Source of the DNA: Lysinibacillus mangiferihumi
GTDB lineage: Bacteria > Bacillota > Bacilli > Bacillales_A > Planococcaceae
Reading direction: 5' to 3'
DNA: 64,000 nucleotides
NCBI RefSeq assembly: GCF_003049665.1
Contig: NZ_PYWM01000020.1
Location: 35,950-99,949, forward strand
This document shows positions 24,865 to 33,855 of the stretch, piece by piece; the stretch's first letter is position 1; every line of letters begins with the position of its first letter. Both the position numbers and the translations under genes were made by a program. The notes beneath the pieces were generated by a model. It searched no databases. It saw nothing but the letters and a program-made list of their open reading frames with translations, and was not told where the DNA came from.

Positions 24865-26271
24865 TTAGTCTACGATGAGCACTGTATCATCGCTTGGTTG
24901 CGGCGTAGTTGAAAAATAAACACCCATACGCACACCAATTACCGCTACGACCTCGTTAGATTGAGAAATCAGTAACGGCCAGCTATTTCGCTCATTTAAA
25001 GGAATCTTTTCATCTATAAAAAGGCGAGATAAACGTTTTGGCTTATCCATTCCTTTTAACAGCATTCGGTCTCCTTCCTTACGTGCCCTAATATAGAGTG
25101 GAAGTGTAAGTTTATTAGCGTTAAAGTAAAAAAGTTGTGCACTATCCGTAAGCAATTCGGATGCTAATTCAGACAGCTTAACGACAGATAGACGGACACC
25201 ATTTTTTAATGTTGTCCTATCATTAGCAGTTAAAACAATTCCTTTTTCAGGGTAAATTTCACTTTCTAATGATGCGCTTTTCTGAATCGTCAATTTGCCG
25301 TAACGGCGAACTGCCATAAAACCTTCTGGTAAGTGAATTTCTGCATACCCAGATGTTGTTTCACAAAGCTTTAAAAGCGAAGTTAAGATAGCATAACTTT
25401 GTATCGTATTTGAATCTTTGTAAAGATAGTTTAATAGTATTAAAATGAGCCTCCTTTGTAAAGCAAGTGCTACCATTTCAAATGCTTCTATCTCCATACT
25501 ATACATATTTTCATTGTATATTTTTACTGTTTTAGAAAATATGTCTTGTGCAAGTGTCATTAAGTACGCATCATCCTCTTGCAAATGCTTTGTAAATCGA
25601 CTCGCCTGCTCAGCGACACGTGGGTTTTCCGCCTTCAATAGGGGTACTACGTGGTGTCTATAACGATTTCTTACGTAGGAGTCTTTCAGATTGCTCGCAT
25701 CTTCACGATAATTCAAACCCTGCTTCCGTAAATATTCCCTTATTTCGGACTTTGTAACCGTTAAAAACGGACGAATTAATGATTTTCCTGCAAAAATACG
25801 CTTTGGACGAATACCTTGCATACTATTCATCGTAGCATTTTTCGTCAGGGCCATTAATACTGACTCCAGTTGATCGTCCGCATGATGTGCAGTTACAAGC
25901 TTGGTTGCCATCGTTTTATGTATGACTTCTGCAAAATAACGATAGCGTTCTCTACGACAAACTAACTGTGAGTTGCCATTTTCCAGCGCTAAAATTTCTG
26001 GAATAGGAATGGCTGTTGCATGCAACATAACGCCATATTTATCGCAATAACGTTGGACAAAAGCTCTATCCTCAGCGGATGCCTCGCCTCTTAACATATG
26101 ATCGACATGCACTGCCTCGACCTCAATGCCCCATTGCTCTTTAGTTTTCACAAAGTAATGGAGTAGTGCCATTGAATCTACACCACCCGAAACGGCGACG
26201 AGAAGATGGTCGTCTTGCTGTAATAATTGCTCTTCATCAATAAATTGTTTGACCTTTAATTCAAATGACAA
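24865..26271 (-). CDS. tilS: tRNA(Ile)-lysidine synthase
   Basis: 468 residues, full length. PP-loop AVSGGVDSMALLHY near residue 30, HVDHMLRGEAS, and HHADDQLESVLM are the N-terminal ATP pyrophosphatase motifs; the C-terminal substrate-binding domain follows. Modifies the CAU anticodon of the minor tRNA-Ile so that it reads AUA. In B. subtilis yabS and yabT precede it; here spoIIE lies 28 bases upstream. Confidence 0.95.
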   Translation of the reverse strand: MSFELKVKQFIDEEQLLQQDDHLLVAVSGGVDSMALLHYFVKTKEQWGIEVEAVHVDHMLRGEASAEDRAFVQRYCDKYGVMLHATAIPIPEILALENGNSQLVCRRERYRYFAEVIHKTMATKLVTAHHADDQLESVLMALTKNATMNSMQGIRPKRIFAGKSLIRPFLTVTKSEIREYLRKQGLNYREDASNLKDSYVRNRYRHHVVPLLKAENPRVAEQASRFTKHLQEDDAYLMTLAQDIFSKTVKIYNENMYSMEIEAFEMVALALQRRLILILLNYLYKDSNTIQSYAILTSLLKLCETTSGYAEIHLPEGFMAVRRYGKLTIQKSASLESEIYPEKGIVLTANDRTTLKNGVRLSVVKLSELASELLTDSAQLFYFNANKLTLPLYIRARKEGDRMLLKGMDKPKRLSRLFIDEKIPLNERNSWPLLISQSNEVVAVIGVRMGVYFSTTPQPSDDTVLIVD

Positions 26272-26299
26272 ACGCTTCTCCTCCCCTTTTCGTTTCTTT

Positions 26300-28693
26300 T
26301 TACGAAGATTTACTCATGGAATATTGAGCCGGTTTAAATACTGCCCATGTTGGCACAACATGGGTAACTTCTAACATCAATACTGTACAGTCATCCTCTA
26401 TTGCATAGTACGATTGGAAGGACTGCATTATTGTTGTTAATTTATCTTGTATTGTTTTATTTGTGCTTGCTACCTGTTGTGCGAATGCTAAAAATGCTTC
26501 TTCTTGCTCATCCCAATCGGCAATGCTTGAAAACAGACCATCTGAATGCATCAGTATGACATCCCCCGCCTTGAGCTTTCTTTTTTCAGCTTCAACCGCC
26601 GAAATCGACAAAAACCCAACAGGTGCTGCATTACTCTCAACTTTCAATACCTCTTTGCCTCGTAAAATATAGGTGGACATGCCCCCCGCCTTCCACGACC
26701 ATAAATCACCATGTTGTAAATCGACTAGAGCAAAGTCGAGCGTAGCGTACATATCATCCTGTTGCTTAAGAGACATCACATAATGTAAGGTATGCATCGC
26801 CGTCTCCGGATTCATATTGAAATTCAAACATTCCCGCATTAAATGAATCAATTTTCTACTCTCATGCTGTGCTTCTTTACTCTGTCCCATACCATCAGAC
26901 AACAATATGGCAAATAACCCTGGATGCAGTTGGAATAGCGCGTGTGAATCACCTGAATATAGCGTTGCATCTTTTGACATGCTATATATATCATACTCTA
27001 CTTCAAAGCTAATAGCTGATCTAAAGCTTACTTGAATGTGACGAAATGGTACATCACACGCAACAACTTTATCGATTTCAAACGGTTCTTCAAAAATATC
27101 GTATAAAATTGGCAAAATCATACGCTCTGCTACTGTTGTATCCTCTTCCCAATTAACACGTGCAGGAGCTAGTGCACATACGATTTTTCGCGCTCCCGCC
27201 TTATTGCTCAGCACATCAAGCTGAAAACACTCGATATGAGCATCCTTCAAGCGTTGAATAATATCCTTCTCTACGCTGACGAAAGAGATTGTTTCTTCTT
27301 TCATCTCTGCAATTAACTGATTAAGATGATTACTCATATCGCGTAACTGAAGGGCAATCATTTTTTTACCATGAAAATACTGTCCATTAATACGCTCCCT
27401 ATACAGTTCCGTCTCCAATTCCTCGAAAATTTTTGTTGATTTAACACATTTATATCGAATTTGTTCTTCCACACGGTGGATAGACGATTCTTTCCCTACA
27501 CCTTTCATATGAAACCAATCTGTCATAAGCTTGTCCATGCCATTATTTTGCGCTCCCCAGCACCGATCATGGCGAAAACAACTTAAACATGTATTCATAG
27601 GAGCCACTTCTTCTTTCACTGCTACAGGGGCTGTCATAAAGCGTTCAAATACAAGTTCTTTCATGAAATGAACGAAATGTTGAAAGTGCTCTAGCTTAAA
27701 TGTAACATGTTCTGTCAACCAATGTTGCCTAGCTAATAACACTTCTTCACGTTGTGGAAAAAGCTTGTTACGCACTTTATCTGAATAGCTTTTAGGAAGA
27801 ACTAAAAAAACCAAACTGCCTATAGCAATTGACGTGAAGTACACGCTATCTAATGGCAACGTTGCGTCATAAAATAAAAAAAACACACTCGGCAAAATGC
27901 TACCAATTGCTACACCAAATCTCCCTGCACGAGCCCCCATACCTGCACAAAGCCCCGTTAAGGTTGCAACCGACAACATCCCTGTAAAAGATAACTTTGC
28001 CACACCTATAAGTGCTCCTAATACCGCTCCTATTACAGTAGCTAGCGGCACACTTCCCACGGATGCACCAAAACAAATAAGTAGTTGTAATAAAAAAATG
28101 GGTAGAGAAAAATAGCTAATGACGACGGCTTGCATCCCCGTAAGCATAGCCGCAAATACAACTAACGCTGAGCCTAACCGTTCATATGTCCAATGGCTTG
28201 TAAACCACTCATAGGAGTTAACAAAAAGCACTTGCATAAATAACGTCATAATGAGCGCTAAAGCTACTTCACATCCTACATAAAATTGTACAAGCACTGG
28301 CGGAAGCCCTTGGTGCATTACTCCTTGCCATAATACTTGTACGATAAGTACTGCAAGTGAAACGGCAATACTTTGAGGTAACTGCCAATATCGGAAACGT
28401 TGTATACATTCATACATGCCTATTTGTAATGCTAGAATGAGGACTTGTCCAAAACCAAGGAAATAACAGCCTATTAAACCGCCTATTAAGACGAACTTCG
28501 CATACTCTTTATATTTACTGCGAATAATCGCCCAAAACGGGACAGAGAAAGGTACAGCTGCTTCAAACACCACAGATTGAGCTAAAAAAAAGGATGTTAA
28601 GAAAAATAGGGAACCTATCAGCAATTGCCTTTTTCTTGCCCCCGATTTTTGGTCGTCTACATTCGCTGTTTCATACCATTCAACACTAGTCAT
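26300..28693 (-). CDS. spoIIE: Stage II sporulation protein E, membrane PP2C phosphatase
   Basis: 797 residues. About ten membrane segments occupy residues 25-310, a central FtsZ-interacting region follows, and the C-terminal PP2C domain has LLSDGMGQSKEA and MHSDGLFSS metal-binding segments. It dephosphorylates SpoIIAA to activate sigma-F and takes part in polar septum formation. Expected to be driven by sigma-A with phosphorylated Spo0A; a candidate 0A box lies upstream at 28783-28789. Confidence 0.96.
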   Translation of the reverse strand: MTSVEWYETANVDDQKSGARKRQLLIGSLFFLTSFFLAQSVVFEAAVPFSVPFWAIIRSKYKEYAKFVLIGGLIGCYFLGFGQVLILALQIGMYECIQRFRYWQLPQSIAVSLAVLIVQVLWQGVMHQGLPPVLVQFYVGCEVALALIMTLFMQVLFVNSYEWFTSHWTYERLGSALVVFAAMLTGMQAVVISYFSLPIFLLQLLICFGASVGSVPLATVIGAVLGALIGVAKLSFTGMLSVATLTGLCAGMGARAGRFGVAIGSILPSVFFLFYDATLPLDSVYFTSIAIGSLVFLVLPKSYSDKVRNKLFPQREEVLLARQHWLTEHVTFKLEHFQHFVHFMKELVFERFMTAPVAVKEEVAPMNTCLSCFRHDRCWGAQNNGMDKLMTDWFHMKGVGKESSIHRVEEQIRYKCVKSTKIFEELETELYRERINGQYFHGKKMIALQLRDMSNHLNQLIAEMKEETISFVSVEKDIIQRLKDAHIECFQLDVLSNKAGARKIVCALAPARVNWEEDTTVAERMILPILYDIFEEPFEIDKVVACDVPFRHIQVSFRSAISFEVEYDIYSMSKDATLYSGDSHALFQLHPGLFAILLSDGMGQSKEAQHESRKLIHLMRECLNFNMNPETAMHTLHYVMSLKQQDDMYATLDFALVDLQHGDLWSWKAGGMSTYILRGKEVLKVESNAAPVGFLSISAVEAEKRKLKAGDVILMHSDGLFSSIADWDEQEEAFLAFAQQVASTNKTIQDKLTTIMQSFQSYYAIEDDCTVLMLEVTHVVPTWAVFKPAQYSMSKSS

Positions 28694-29066
28694 TACATAA
28701 TCCCCTTTCTACACTTTTTCGTTATTATAAGAAATTATGTGTGGAAAGATTGTCTGACGATGGCAAAAAAAAATATAAACATTTCGACGAATACATATGC
28801 ATAAATACGTTAATTGTCAGCAAGTACTAAAAAAATAGGATACTGTGCAAAATTACAGTAAATATTTTTCGGAATATTCTATTATTACGTGTTTTTATGG
28901 TGCTAACGTCATTTTTTGCGCTGATATTCATGCGCTCACGGTGTTTGTTTTCATGCAAATAGATGCTTTTTCATTTTTTTAAGATTTTTATTAAACTTTT
29001 TTCATAAAGAATATTGACACTTAGTTTAATGGATTGTATTATTTAACTTGTCCTTAAAAAAGAAAT
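28694..29066. other. Divergent regulatory gap between spoIIE and the tRNA cluster
   Basis: No gene is seen. Contains the AT-rich spoIIE upstream region, with CGTCGAA on the minus strand (28789-28783), one base from the Spo0A box consensus TGTCGAA, and on the right the plus-strand tRNA promoter. Confidence 0.55.
29014..29042 (+). promoter_or_regulatory. Promoter of the tRNA cluster
   Basis: TTGACA (29014-29019), exact 17-base spacer, TATTAT (29037-29042), 24 bases before the first tRNA. Confidence 0.85.
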
Positions 29067-29141
29067 GCGGAAGTAGTTCAGTGGTAGAACACCACCTTGC
29101 CAAGGTGGGGGTCGCGAGTTCGAACCTCGTCTTCCGCTCCA
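29067..29141 (+). tRNA. tRNA-Gly (GCC), CCA encoded
   Basis: Acceptor GCGGAAG/CTTCCGC, anticodon stem CCACC/GGTGG around loop TTGCCAA (anticodon GCC), GTTCGAAC-type T loop, CCA in the DNA. This tRNA is extra compared with the Met-Glu pair I recall at this place in B. subtilis. Confidence 0.95.
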
Positions 29142-29151
29142 ATAACATTTC

Positions 29152-29228
29152 GGCGGCCTAGCTCAGCTGGCTAGAGCGTACGGTTCATACCCGTAAGGTC
29201 GGGGGTTCGATCCCCTCGGCCGCCACCA
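29152..29228 (+). tRNA. tRNA-Met (CAT), elongator type, CCA encoded
   Basis: Acceptor GGCGGCC/GGCCGCC, anticodon stem ACGG/CCGT-like around loop TTCATAC (anticodon CAT). The paired first acceptor position and overall sequence fit elongator rather than initiator tRNA-Met. Confidence 0.93.
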
Positions 29229-29233
29229 TAATT

Positions 29234-29305
29234 GGCCCCTTGGTCAAGCGGTTAAGACACCGCCCTTTCACGGCGGTAACACGGGTTCGAATCCCGTAGG
29301 GGTCA
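29234..29305 (+). tRNA. tRNA-Glu (TTC), CCA not encoded
   Basis: Acceptor GGCCCCT/AGGGGTC, anticodon stem CCGCC/GGCGG around loop CTTTCAC (anticodon TTC). The DNA continues TACT after the discriminator A, so CCA must be added enzymatically. Confidence 0.94.
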
Positions 29306-29312
29306 TACTGCA

Positions 29313-29344
29313 AAACGTCTTAGAAGTAGCTTCTAAGACGTTTA
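29313..29344 (+). terminator. First hairpin after the tRNA cluster
   Basis: Fourteen-base arms AAACGTCTTAGAAG / CTTCTAAGACGTTT with loop TAG, eight bases after tRNA-Glu. Confidence 0.7.
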
Positions 29345-29351
29345 AATTGTC

Positions 29352-29406
29352 GACAAAAGGCATCAAGAGTGAATTTAAACTCCTTGATGCCTTTTGTCAT
29401 TTTTTA
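29352..29406 (+). terminator. Second terminator after the tRNA cluster
   Basis: Long stem ACAAAAGGCATCAAG / CTTGATGCCTTTTGT followed by a run of T on the plus strand. Confidence 0.8.
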
Positions 29407-29550
29407 TGTTTTTAGAAATACTGAATTGAAATCTTTTGTAAACAAGGACTGACATACTTGCTGAGCATCACATGGCAAGCCCACCCTCAGCGAAAATCAA
29501 CATCCATATTAATCGGTTACAATACCGTACCAATTGACATCAGCACTTTT

Positions 29551-29582
29551 AGTATGCCTCTTTTCTAAAACTGTGGCATACT
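29551..29582. promoter_or_regulatory. Operator-like inverted repeat upstream of a small membrane-protein gene
   Basis: AGTATGCC and GGCATACT, perfect 8-base arms 16 bases apart, directly before a TATGATAAAAT stretch that could serve as -10. Could bind a dimeric regulator; no regulator is recognised. Confidence 0.35.
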
Positions 29583-29621
29583 TATGATAAAATGCACATG
29601 TTATTAGGAGGTTACCTTTCT

Positions 29622-29870
29622 TTGAGTTTATTAACGAAAGCAGCTTTAATTTGCGGGAGTGGCTCCATGATTATTCTCGTATCCATACTCATTAACTTAC
29701 CGTTTGCCATACAAATATTTTTACTCCTTACTGGGCTAGTCGTAAGCGTATACGGCGTGTACTTACTCGTAAAAATGGTGTCCCAGCCAGCGGAAAAGAC
29801 AGTTAAAACAACACAGGAGCAACCTGCACCTGCTCCTAAGAAGAAGAAAAGACCAACCTCAACATTATAA
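29622..29870 (+). CDS. Small membrane protein of unknown function
   Basis: 82 residues from a TTG with AGGAGG nine bases upstream; an in-frame ATG further upstream precedes the ribosome-binding site. Two hydrophobic segments (about 3-24 and 28-52) are followed by a Lys/Pro/Ala-rich cytoplasmic-type tail ending in a lysine cluster. It is one of the few plus-strand chromosomal genes in the window and lies between the tRNAs and yabR. Not recognised. Confidence 0.65.
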   Translation: MSLLTKAALICGSGSMIILVSILINLPFAIQIFLLLTGLVVSVYGVYLLVKMVSQPAEKTVKTTQEQPAPAPKKKKRPTSTL

Positions 29871-29963
29871 GGTGTTTTCTTTATTTGCGTAGTTTCAATC
29901 TTTTGGAATTACGTTTTTTTGACCCTTATCATTCCAAATGTACATATTCTATTGACTTTAAAC

Positions 29964-30003
29964 CAAAAAAGATTAGCCTTTGTCATAAACAAAAGCTAAT
30001 CTC
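29964..30003 (-). terminator. Terminator of yabR
   Basis: Stem GATTAGC-TTTGT / ACAAA-GCTAATC with TTTTTT following on the minus strand, downstream of the yabR stop. Confidence 0.8.
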
Positions 30004-30048
30004 CGTTCTATTTAATACACTTTTTCTACGATTAAAACAGTCAGCAAA

Positions 30049-30477
30049 CTACCCTCTTCTAGCCCCGCGACCACCACGTTTTGACTCTGTAGCACGTTTT
30101 AATGTTGCTAAACGCTCATCACTATCTTTTAAGAAACGTGCCATTTTTTGCTCAAAGTTTTCCTTCGGCTGATGGCGTTCGTTACGATCGTTAGAACGAT
30201 TGTCACGACGCGGACGTTGAGGACGCTCTGGTCTCTCAGCTTGAGGCTTTGCTTTACGGATTGAAAGACCGATCTTTCCATCCGCTTCAACATTCATCAC
30301 TTTTACTTCAACTTCATCTCCAACTTTTAGATGCTCATTGATATCTTTTACATAATTGTCAGCAACTTCACTGATGTGTACTAAGCCTGTTTTGCCGTCT
30401 GGCAGCTCAACGAATGCTCCAAAATTTGTGATTCCTGTTACTTTACCTTGTACCTTGCTGCCTACTTCAATTGACAT
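30049..30477 (-). CDS. yabR: S1-domain RNA-binding protein YabR
   Basis: 142 residues. Residues 1-76 are one S1 domain (VGSKVQGKVTGITNFGAFVEL, GLVHISEVAD, VMNVEADGKIGLSIRKA); the rest is Arg/Glu/Pro-rich and disordered, ending GGRGARRG. Binds RNA, precise role unsettled. Downstream of divIC as in B. subtilis, but separated by 134 bases. Confidence 0.92.
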   Translation of the reverse strand: MSIEVGSKVQGKVTGITNFGAFVELPDGKTGLVHISEVADNYVKDINEHLKVGDEVEVKVMNVEADGKIGLSIRKAKPQAERPERPQRPRRDNRSNDRNERHQPKENFEQKMARFLKDSDERLATLKRATESKRGGRGARRG

Positions 30478-30611
30478 AAAAAAAATGCTCCTCCTTAAAA
30501 ATTAAGCGACTCTTTTGAGCCATGTAATCAATTTAATCAAACTTTTTACTTCAATAAGTTTCTCTTTTCATTATATATAACTAAAAAAGAGTGTCAACAA
30601 TACATAGCTTT

Positions 30612-31016
30612 TCAGTCGTCTTTTTTATCTTCCTTATCTGGCATAATGAAAATAATTTCGCCTTCCTCAGATAAGAAGTACTCTTTACGCAATAACTTTG
30701 CAATATACTCATCATCTTCTAATTGTTTAATTTTAAGATTGAGTGAATCCTGTTCCTCTTTTACCTTCATCAAATGCTGATTGGCTTCTTCTTTTTTCTT
30801 TTCCTTTGTAGCTAGCGTTTCAGACTGATGGGCAAGTATATTTAAGAGAAAGGCGATGATAACGACTGGCGCAATCGCAAAAAAGACAATACGACGCATT
30901 TTTCGTTTACGCGATTGCACTTTACGATTTATAGCTTTATCCGTGTTACGGACATAGTCATTATCAAGCTTGGTGTAGTTTTTCTGTTCATCTTTTGATG
31001 AATGACGTCTAGTCAT
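30612..31016 (-). CDS. divIC: Septum formation initiator DivIC
   Basis: 134 residues. Basic cytoplasmic N-terminus, one membrane segment (about 44-62, VFFAIAPVVIIAFLLNIL), then a coiled coil and the family's C-terminal EEGEIIFIMP segment. Bitopic partner of FtsL and DivIB in the divisome; also needed for sporulation septation. Preceded by yabQ. Confidence 0.93.
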   Translation of the reverse strand: MTRRHSSKDEQKNYTKLDNDYVRNTDKAINRKVQSRKRKMRRIVFFAIAPVVIIAFLLNILAHQSETLATKEKKKEEANQHLMKVKEEQDSLNLKIKQLEDDEYIAKLLRKEYFLSEEGEIIFIMPDKEDKKDD

Positions 31017-31032
31017 GCCCGCACCTCCGAAG

Positions 31033-31524
31033 TTATTGTTGTCTTTTATTATACTTGATATATCGAATTTTTTTTAATAAAGTGTAGGACAAATACGAAT
31101 AAATTTTGACAAAAGGCCTTAAGACGAACGCAGCAATTTTAATGAATATCTGTAATATTTGTCGAATAATAGCGATTATTAATCGGACAATAAACCAAAA
31201 AGGTCTCCACGTTATATTCACTACAATGCGTGCCATGAAACGTAAAAAGGTTTGAAAAAAAGTCTGATATAAAAATATACCAGCAATCTGCGCTAGCGGG
31301 TCGTAAGCCCGCCACGCGCCATCTTTTAGCCAAAATAATAAATAATACGTTAACCCTCCAAGCAGAATCCATGTCAGTAGCTCTAACACCATCATCCACT
31401 TTCGAAGGCTTGACTTTTTTGGAGTTGAAAAAACTATGAGCCTTACACTATCAATAATAAATCCAACTGCTATACCGCTCACAACCATGACTAATAGCTG
31501 AACGAATTGCTGACTAACAATCAT
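31033..31524 (-). CDS. yabQ: Spore cortex biosynthesis protein YabQ
   Basis: 163 residues with about four hydrophobic segments, the family's architecture. Overlaps the yabP stop by four bases, so translated with it. In B. subtilis YabQ is made in the mother cell under sigma-E and is needed for cortex formation. Confidence 0.88.
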   Translation of the reverse strand: MIVSQQFVQLLVMVVSGIAVGFIIDSVRLIVFSTPKKSSLRKWMMVLELLTWILLGGLTYYLLFWLKDGAWRAYDPLAQIAGIFLYQTFFQTFLRFMARIVVNITWRPFWFIVRLIIAIIRQILQIFIKIAAFVLRPFVKIYSYLSYTLLKKIRYIKYNKRQQ

Positions 31525-31820
31525 CCAAACAATTTATGAAGGAAACCTTTCGAGAAGCCACTTTCCTCCTCGTCATACTGCAAGGTTTTTACAGTTCCTT
31601 CAAGTGTCAATAACCCTTTGTCAACATCTAAGTGAACGATATGCAGTTCCTCTCCACGAATCAATAAATGCCCTTGGGACGTCTTGATAAAAAACTCTTC
31701 CTGATCAAAGCGTTCAATTGATTTTACAGAAGTCATGTCCATTCTTTTACGATTACGAATCGTTAAAATATGCTCTCCAGATGGAATTGTGTAACGATTA
31801 CTTTCTTGATGTAGCGTCAT
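31521..31820 (-). CDS. yabP: Sporulation protein YabP
   Basis: 99 residues; AAAGGAGG precedes the ATG. Small beta-rich protein with the family's NRKRMDMTSVKSIERFDQEEF stretch split across its middle. Coupled to yabQ; sigma-E-dependent in B. subtilis. It belongs to the YabP/YqfC family of spore-coat/cortex-associated proteins. Confidence 0.9.
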   Translation of the reverse strand: MTLHQESNRYTIPSGEHILTIRNRKRMDMTSVKSIERFDQEEFFIKTSQGHLLIRGEELHIVHLDVDKGLLTLEGTVKTLQYDEEESGFSKGFLHKLFG

Positions 31821-31854
31821 TTTTTTCCTCCTTTAGTCGTCCTAGCTTCTGTTC

Positions 31855-31888
31855 ACTTTATGCGGACAACCTTCAAAGCATGACAAAC
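31855..31888 (-). promoter_or_regulatory. Possible sigma-E promoter of yabP
   Basis: Minus strand GCATAAAGT resembles the sigma-E -10 (CATACAnT) and a GTCATGC lies 15 bases upstream as a poor -35. Supported mainly by the known sigma-E control of yabP in B. subtilis. Confidence 0.3.
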
Positions 31889-32087
31889 TTTATGGAAGTT
31901 GCCTTACTTTTAAGAAGAAAAATTTACAACGTTACCTACTCTGCTATCCATGACACTTTGGCAAAACTGCCATTCAGATTGTTGGCAATCCTGCACATCT
32001 ATATATTATCACTAGCACCTTCTCGTCTTTTTAGCTAGCGTTTTGCCCGCCTACATTAGCGGCAGGTTTCTACTAAAGTAATTTTTA

Positions 32088-32378
32088 TTAGTCCTCATCA
32101 TCAATAAATTCAGGCTCAACCTTTTCAAGACGCTCTTCTTTTAAAATTGTAAACATCTTTGCTGCATCTTCTTTTTTCACTGTATCACGCAATTCTTCCA
32201 CACGTGCTGTGACAATTTTTTGACCGAAGCGAATCGCTAATTCATCGCCAACCTTCACACTGCTACTAGCCTTCGCTACTTTACCATTAATAGTAATACG
32301 ACCTTGGTCAGCGACTTCTTTTGCTAACGTACGTCGTTTGATTAATCGTGAAACTTTTAAAAATTTATCTAATCGCAT
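32088..32378 (-). CDS. rqcP: S4-domain protein RqcP (YabO), ribosome quality control
   Basis: 96 residues from the ATG at 32378 (AGAAGGAG upstream); a longer frame runs into yabN and is rejected. [21 protein letters not shown] is the S4 RNA-binding domain. RqcP works with RqcH in adding alanine tails to stalled nascent chains on the 50S subunit. It starts four bases after the yabN stop. Confidence 0.94.
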   Translation of the reverse strand: MRLDKFLKVSRLIKRRTLAKEVADQGRITINGKVAKASSSVKVGDELAIRFGQKIVTARVEELRDTVKKEDAAKMFTILKEERLEKVEPEFIDDED

Positions 32379-32382
32379 GTTT

Positions 32383-33846
32383 TTACTCCTTCTCAAGCTG
32401 CTTGGCTTCATCCCAAAAAGCATCTAATTGTTCTAGTGTATAATTTGAAAATGGCTGACCGCTCGCCTTTACCTTCGCTTCAACATAGCCAAAACGTCGT
32501 GCAAATTTCTCATTTGCATGCAACATTGCTTCTTCAGGTGATAGCTTATAAAAGCGCGCTAAGTTTACAAGTGTAAACAAAACATCGCCAAATTCATCGA
32601 GTCGTGTTCCATTAGACCCTTTCGCCACTTCCTGACGAAATTCCTGCCACTCTTCCGCAAACTTATCCCAAGCACCTTCTACATCTGGCCAATCAAAGCC
32701 AACTTTTGCAGCCTTTTTTTGATAATTGTATGCCGTTTGCAACGCGGATGACGGGCGGTATTCTTCTTCCAGCAGTGGCTTGTCACTAATACCCTTTTCT
32801 TCTGCCTTAATCGCTTCCCAATTAGCGACAACACCTTCTGCATCCTCTACTGATACATCTCCAAATACATGAGGATGTCGACGAATCATTTTTTCACTAA
32901 CGGAAGCCAACACGTCCTCAAGTGTGAAGTAGCCTTGATCTTCTCCAATTTGTGCATGTAAAAATACTTGTAGTAACACATCTCCAAGTTCTTCAATCAT
33001 CGCAAAATCATCTTCTGCATCTACAGCGGCCAAATATTCATGTGCTTCTTCCAATAAATATTTTTTAAGTGATTCATGTGTTTGTTTTCGATCCCATGGG
33101 CAGCCATTTGGCCCACGTAAAGTAGCAATTATTTGGCGGAATGTTGTCCAATCACGTAAAGCCTCTTCCTGTGATGTGACTGGAGGTACATAAACCGTTG
33201 TTAAATTATTTACTTCAACGCTTTGATCTAGCTCATACAGTGGCACTGTTACAAGCTTTTCTTGTGAGGAACCCGCTGCTGTAACAACGGTTACCGGATA
33301 TTCATCATCATATTTTTCCATTAAAGTAAGCTTTACTTCAGATGCACTAAATGTATCATATACCTGCGCAATTAAAATGTGCTGACGCATATTAATGTCA
33401 TGCATGGAAAAGCTAGTGCCATCAAGTAATTGAAAGCCCTCAATCGGATCGATTTTTAACGCACCAAAAATAGGATCTAAGAAGCTTTGTCCGCCTTCAA
33501 TCACTACCTTCACTTTACCTTCATCCGCAGCTTGAATCAGTAATTGCACTGTTTGCTCTGCCACTAGCGGATGGCCTGGCACAGCATACATAACATCTCC
33601 AATTTTAGTCGCTTCAATTAATCGTTGTGCAATTTCTTCATACACTGGCTGGAACGTATGATGCTTTTCATATATTGCATCAAAGCTTTCAAATTGTAAG
33701 CCTTCGTTAGCTAACTCATCTAATACTGGATGATCCACCGTCCGAACAAATAACTTTTCGGCTGCCATTAATTTTTTATAAACGCCCATTTGCAACTGAT
33801 TGAAATCACCAGCGCCAAGACCAATTATTGTTAAAGTATTATTCAT
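32383..33846 (-). CDS. yabN: Tetrapyrrole methylase-MazG fusion protein YabN
   Basis: 487 residues. N-terminal SAM-dependent methylase-like domain ([22 protein letters not shown]) and C-terminal tandem MazG nucleotide pyrophosphohydrolase domains ([33 protein letters not shown]). MazG domains hydrolyse nucleoside triphosphates; the role of the methylase part is unknown. Between yabM and rqcP, as in B. subtilis. Confidence 0.93.
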   Translation of the reverse strand: MNNTLTIIGLGAGDFNQLQMGVYKKLMAAEKLFVRTVDHPVLDELANEGLQFESFDAIYEKHHTFQPVYEEIAQRLIEATKIGDVMYAVPGHPLVAEQTVQLLIQAADEGKVKVVIEGGQSFLDPIFGALKIDPIEGFQLLDGTSFSMHDINMRQHILIAQVYDTFSASEVKLTLMEKYDDEYPVTVVTAAGSSQEKLVTVPLYELDQSVEVNNLTTVYVPPVTSQEEALRDWTTFRQIIATLRGPNGCPWDRKQTHESLKKYLLEEAHEYLAAVDAEDDFAMIEELGDVLLQVFLHAQIGEDQGYFTLEDVLASVSEKMIRRHPHVFGDVSVEDAEGVVANWEAIKAEEKGISDKPLLEEEYRPSSALQTAYNYQKKAAKVGFDWPDVEGAWDKFAEEWQEFRQEVAKGSNGTRLDEFGDVLFTLVNLARFYKLSPEEAMLHANEKFARRFGYVEAKVKASGQPFSNYTLEQLDAFWDEAKQLEKE

Positions 33847-33855
33847 TCATTCCAC

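Noticed and set aside
29152..29228. Initiator tRNA-fMet
   Set aside because: The first acceptor pair is formed and the body matches the elongator Met form.
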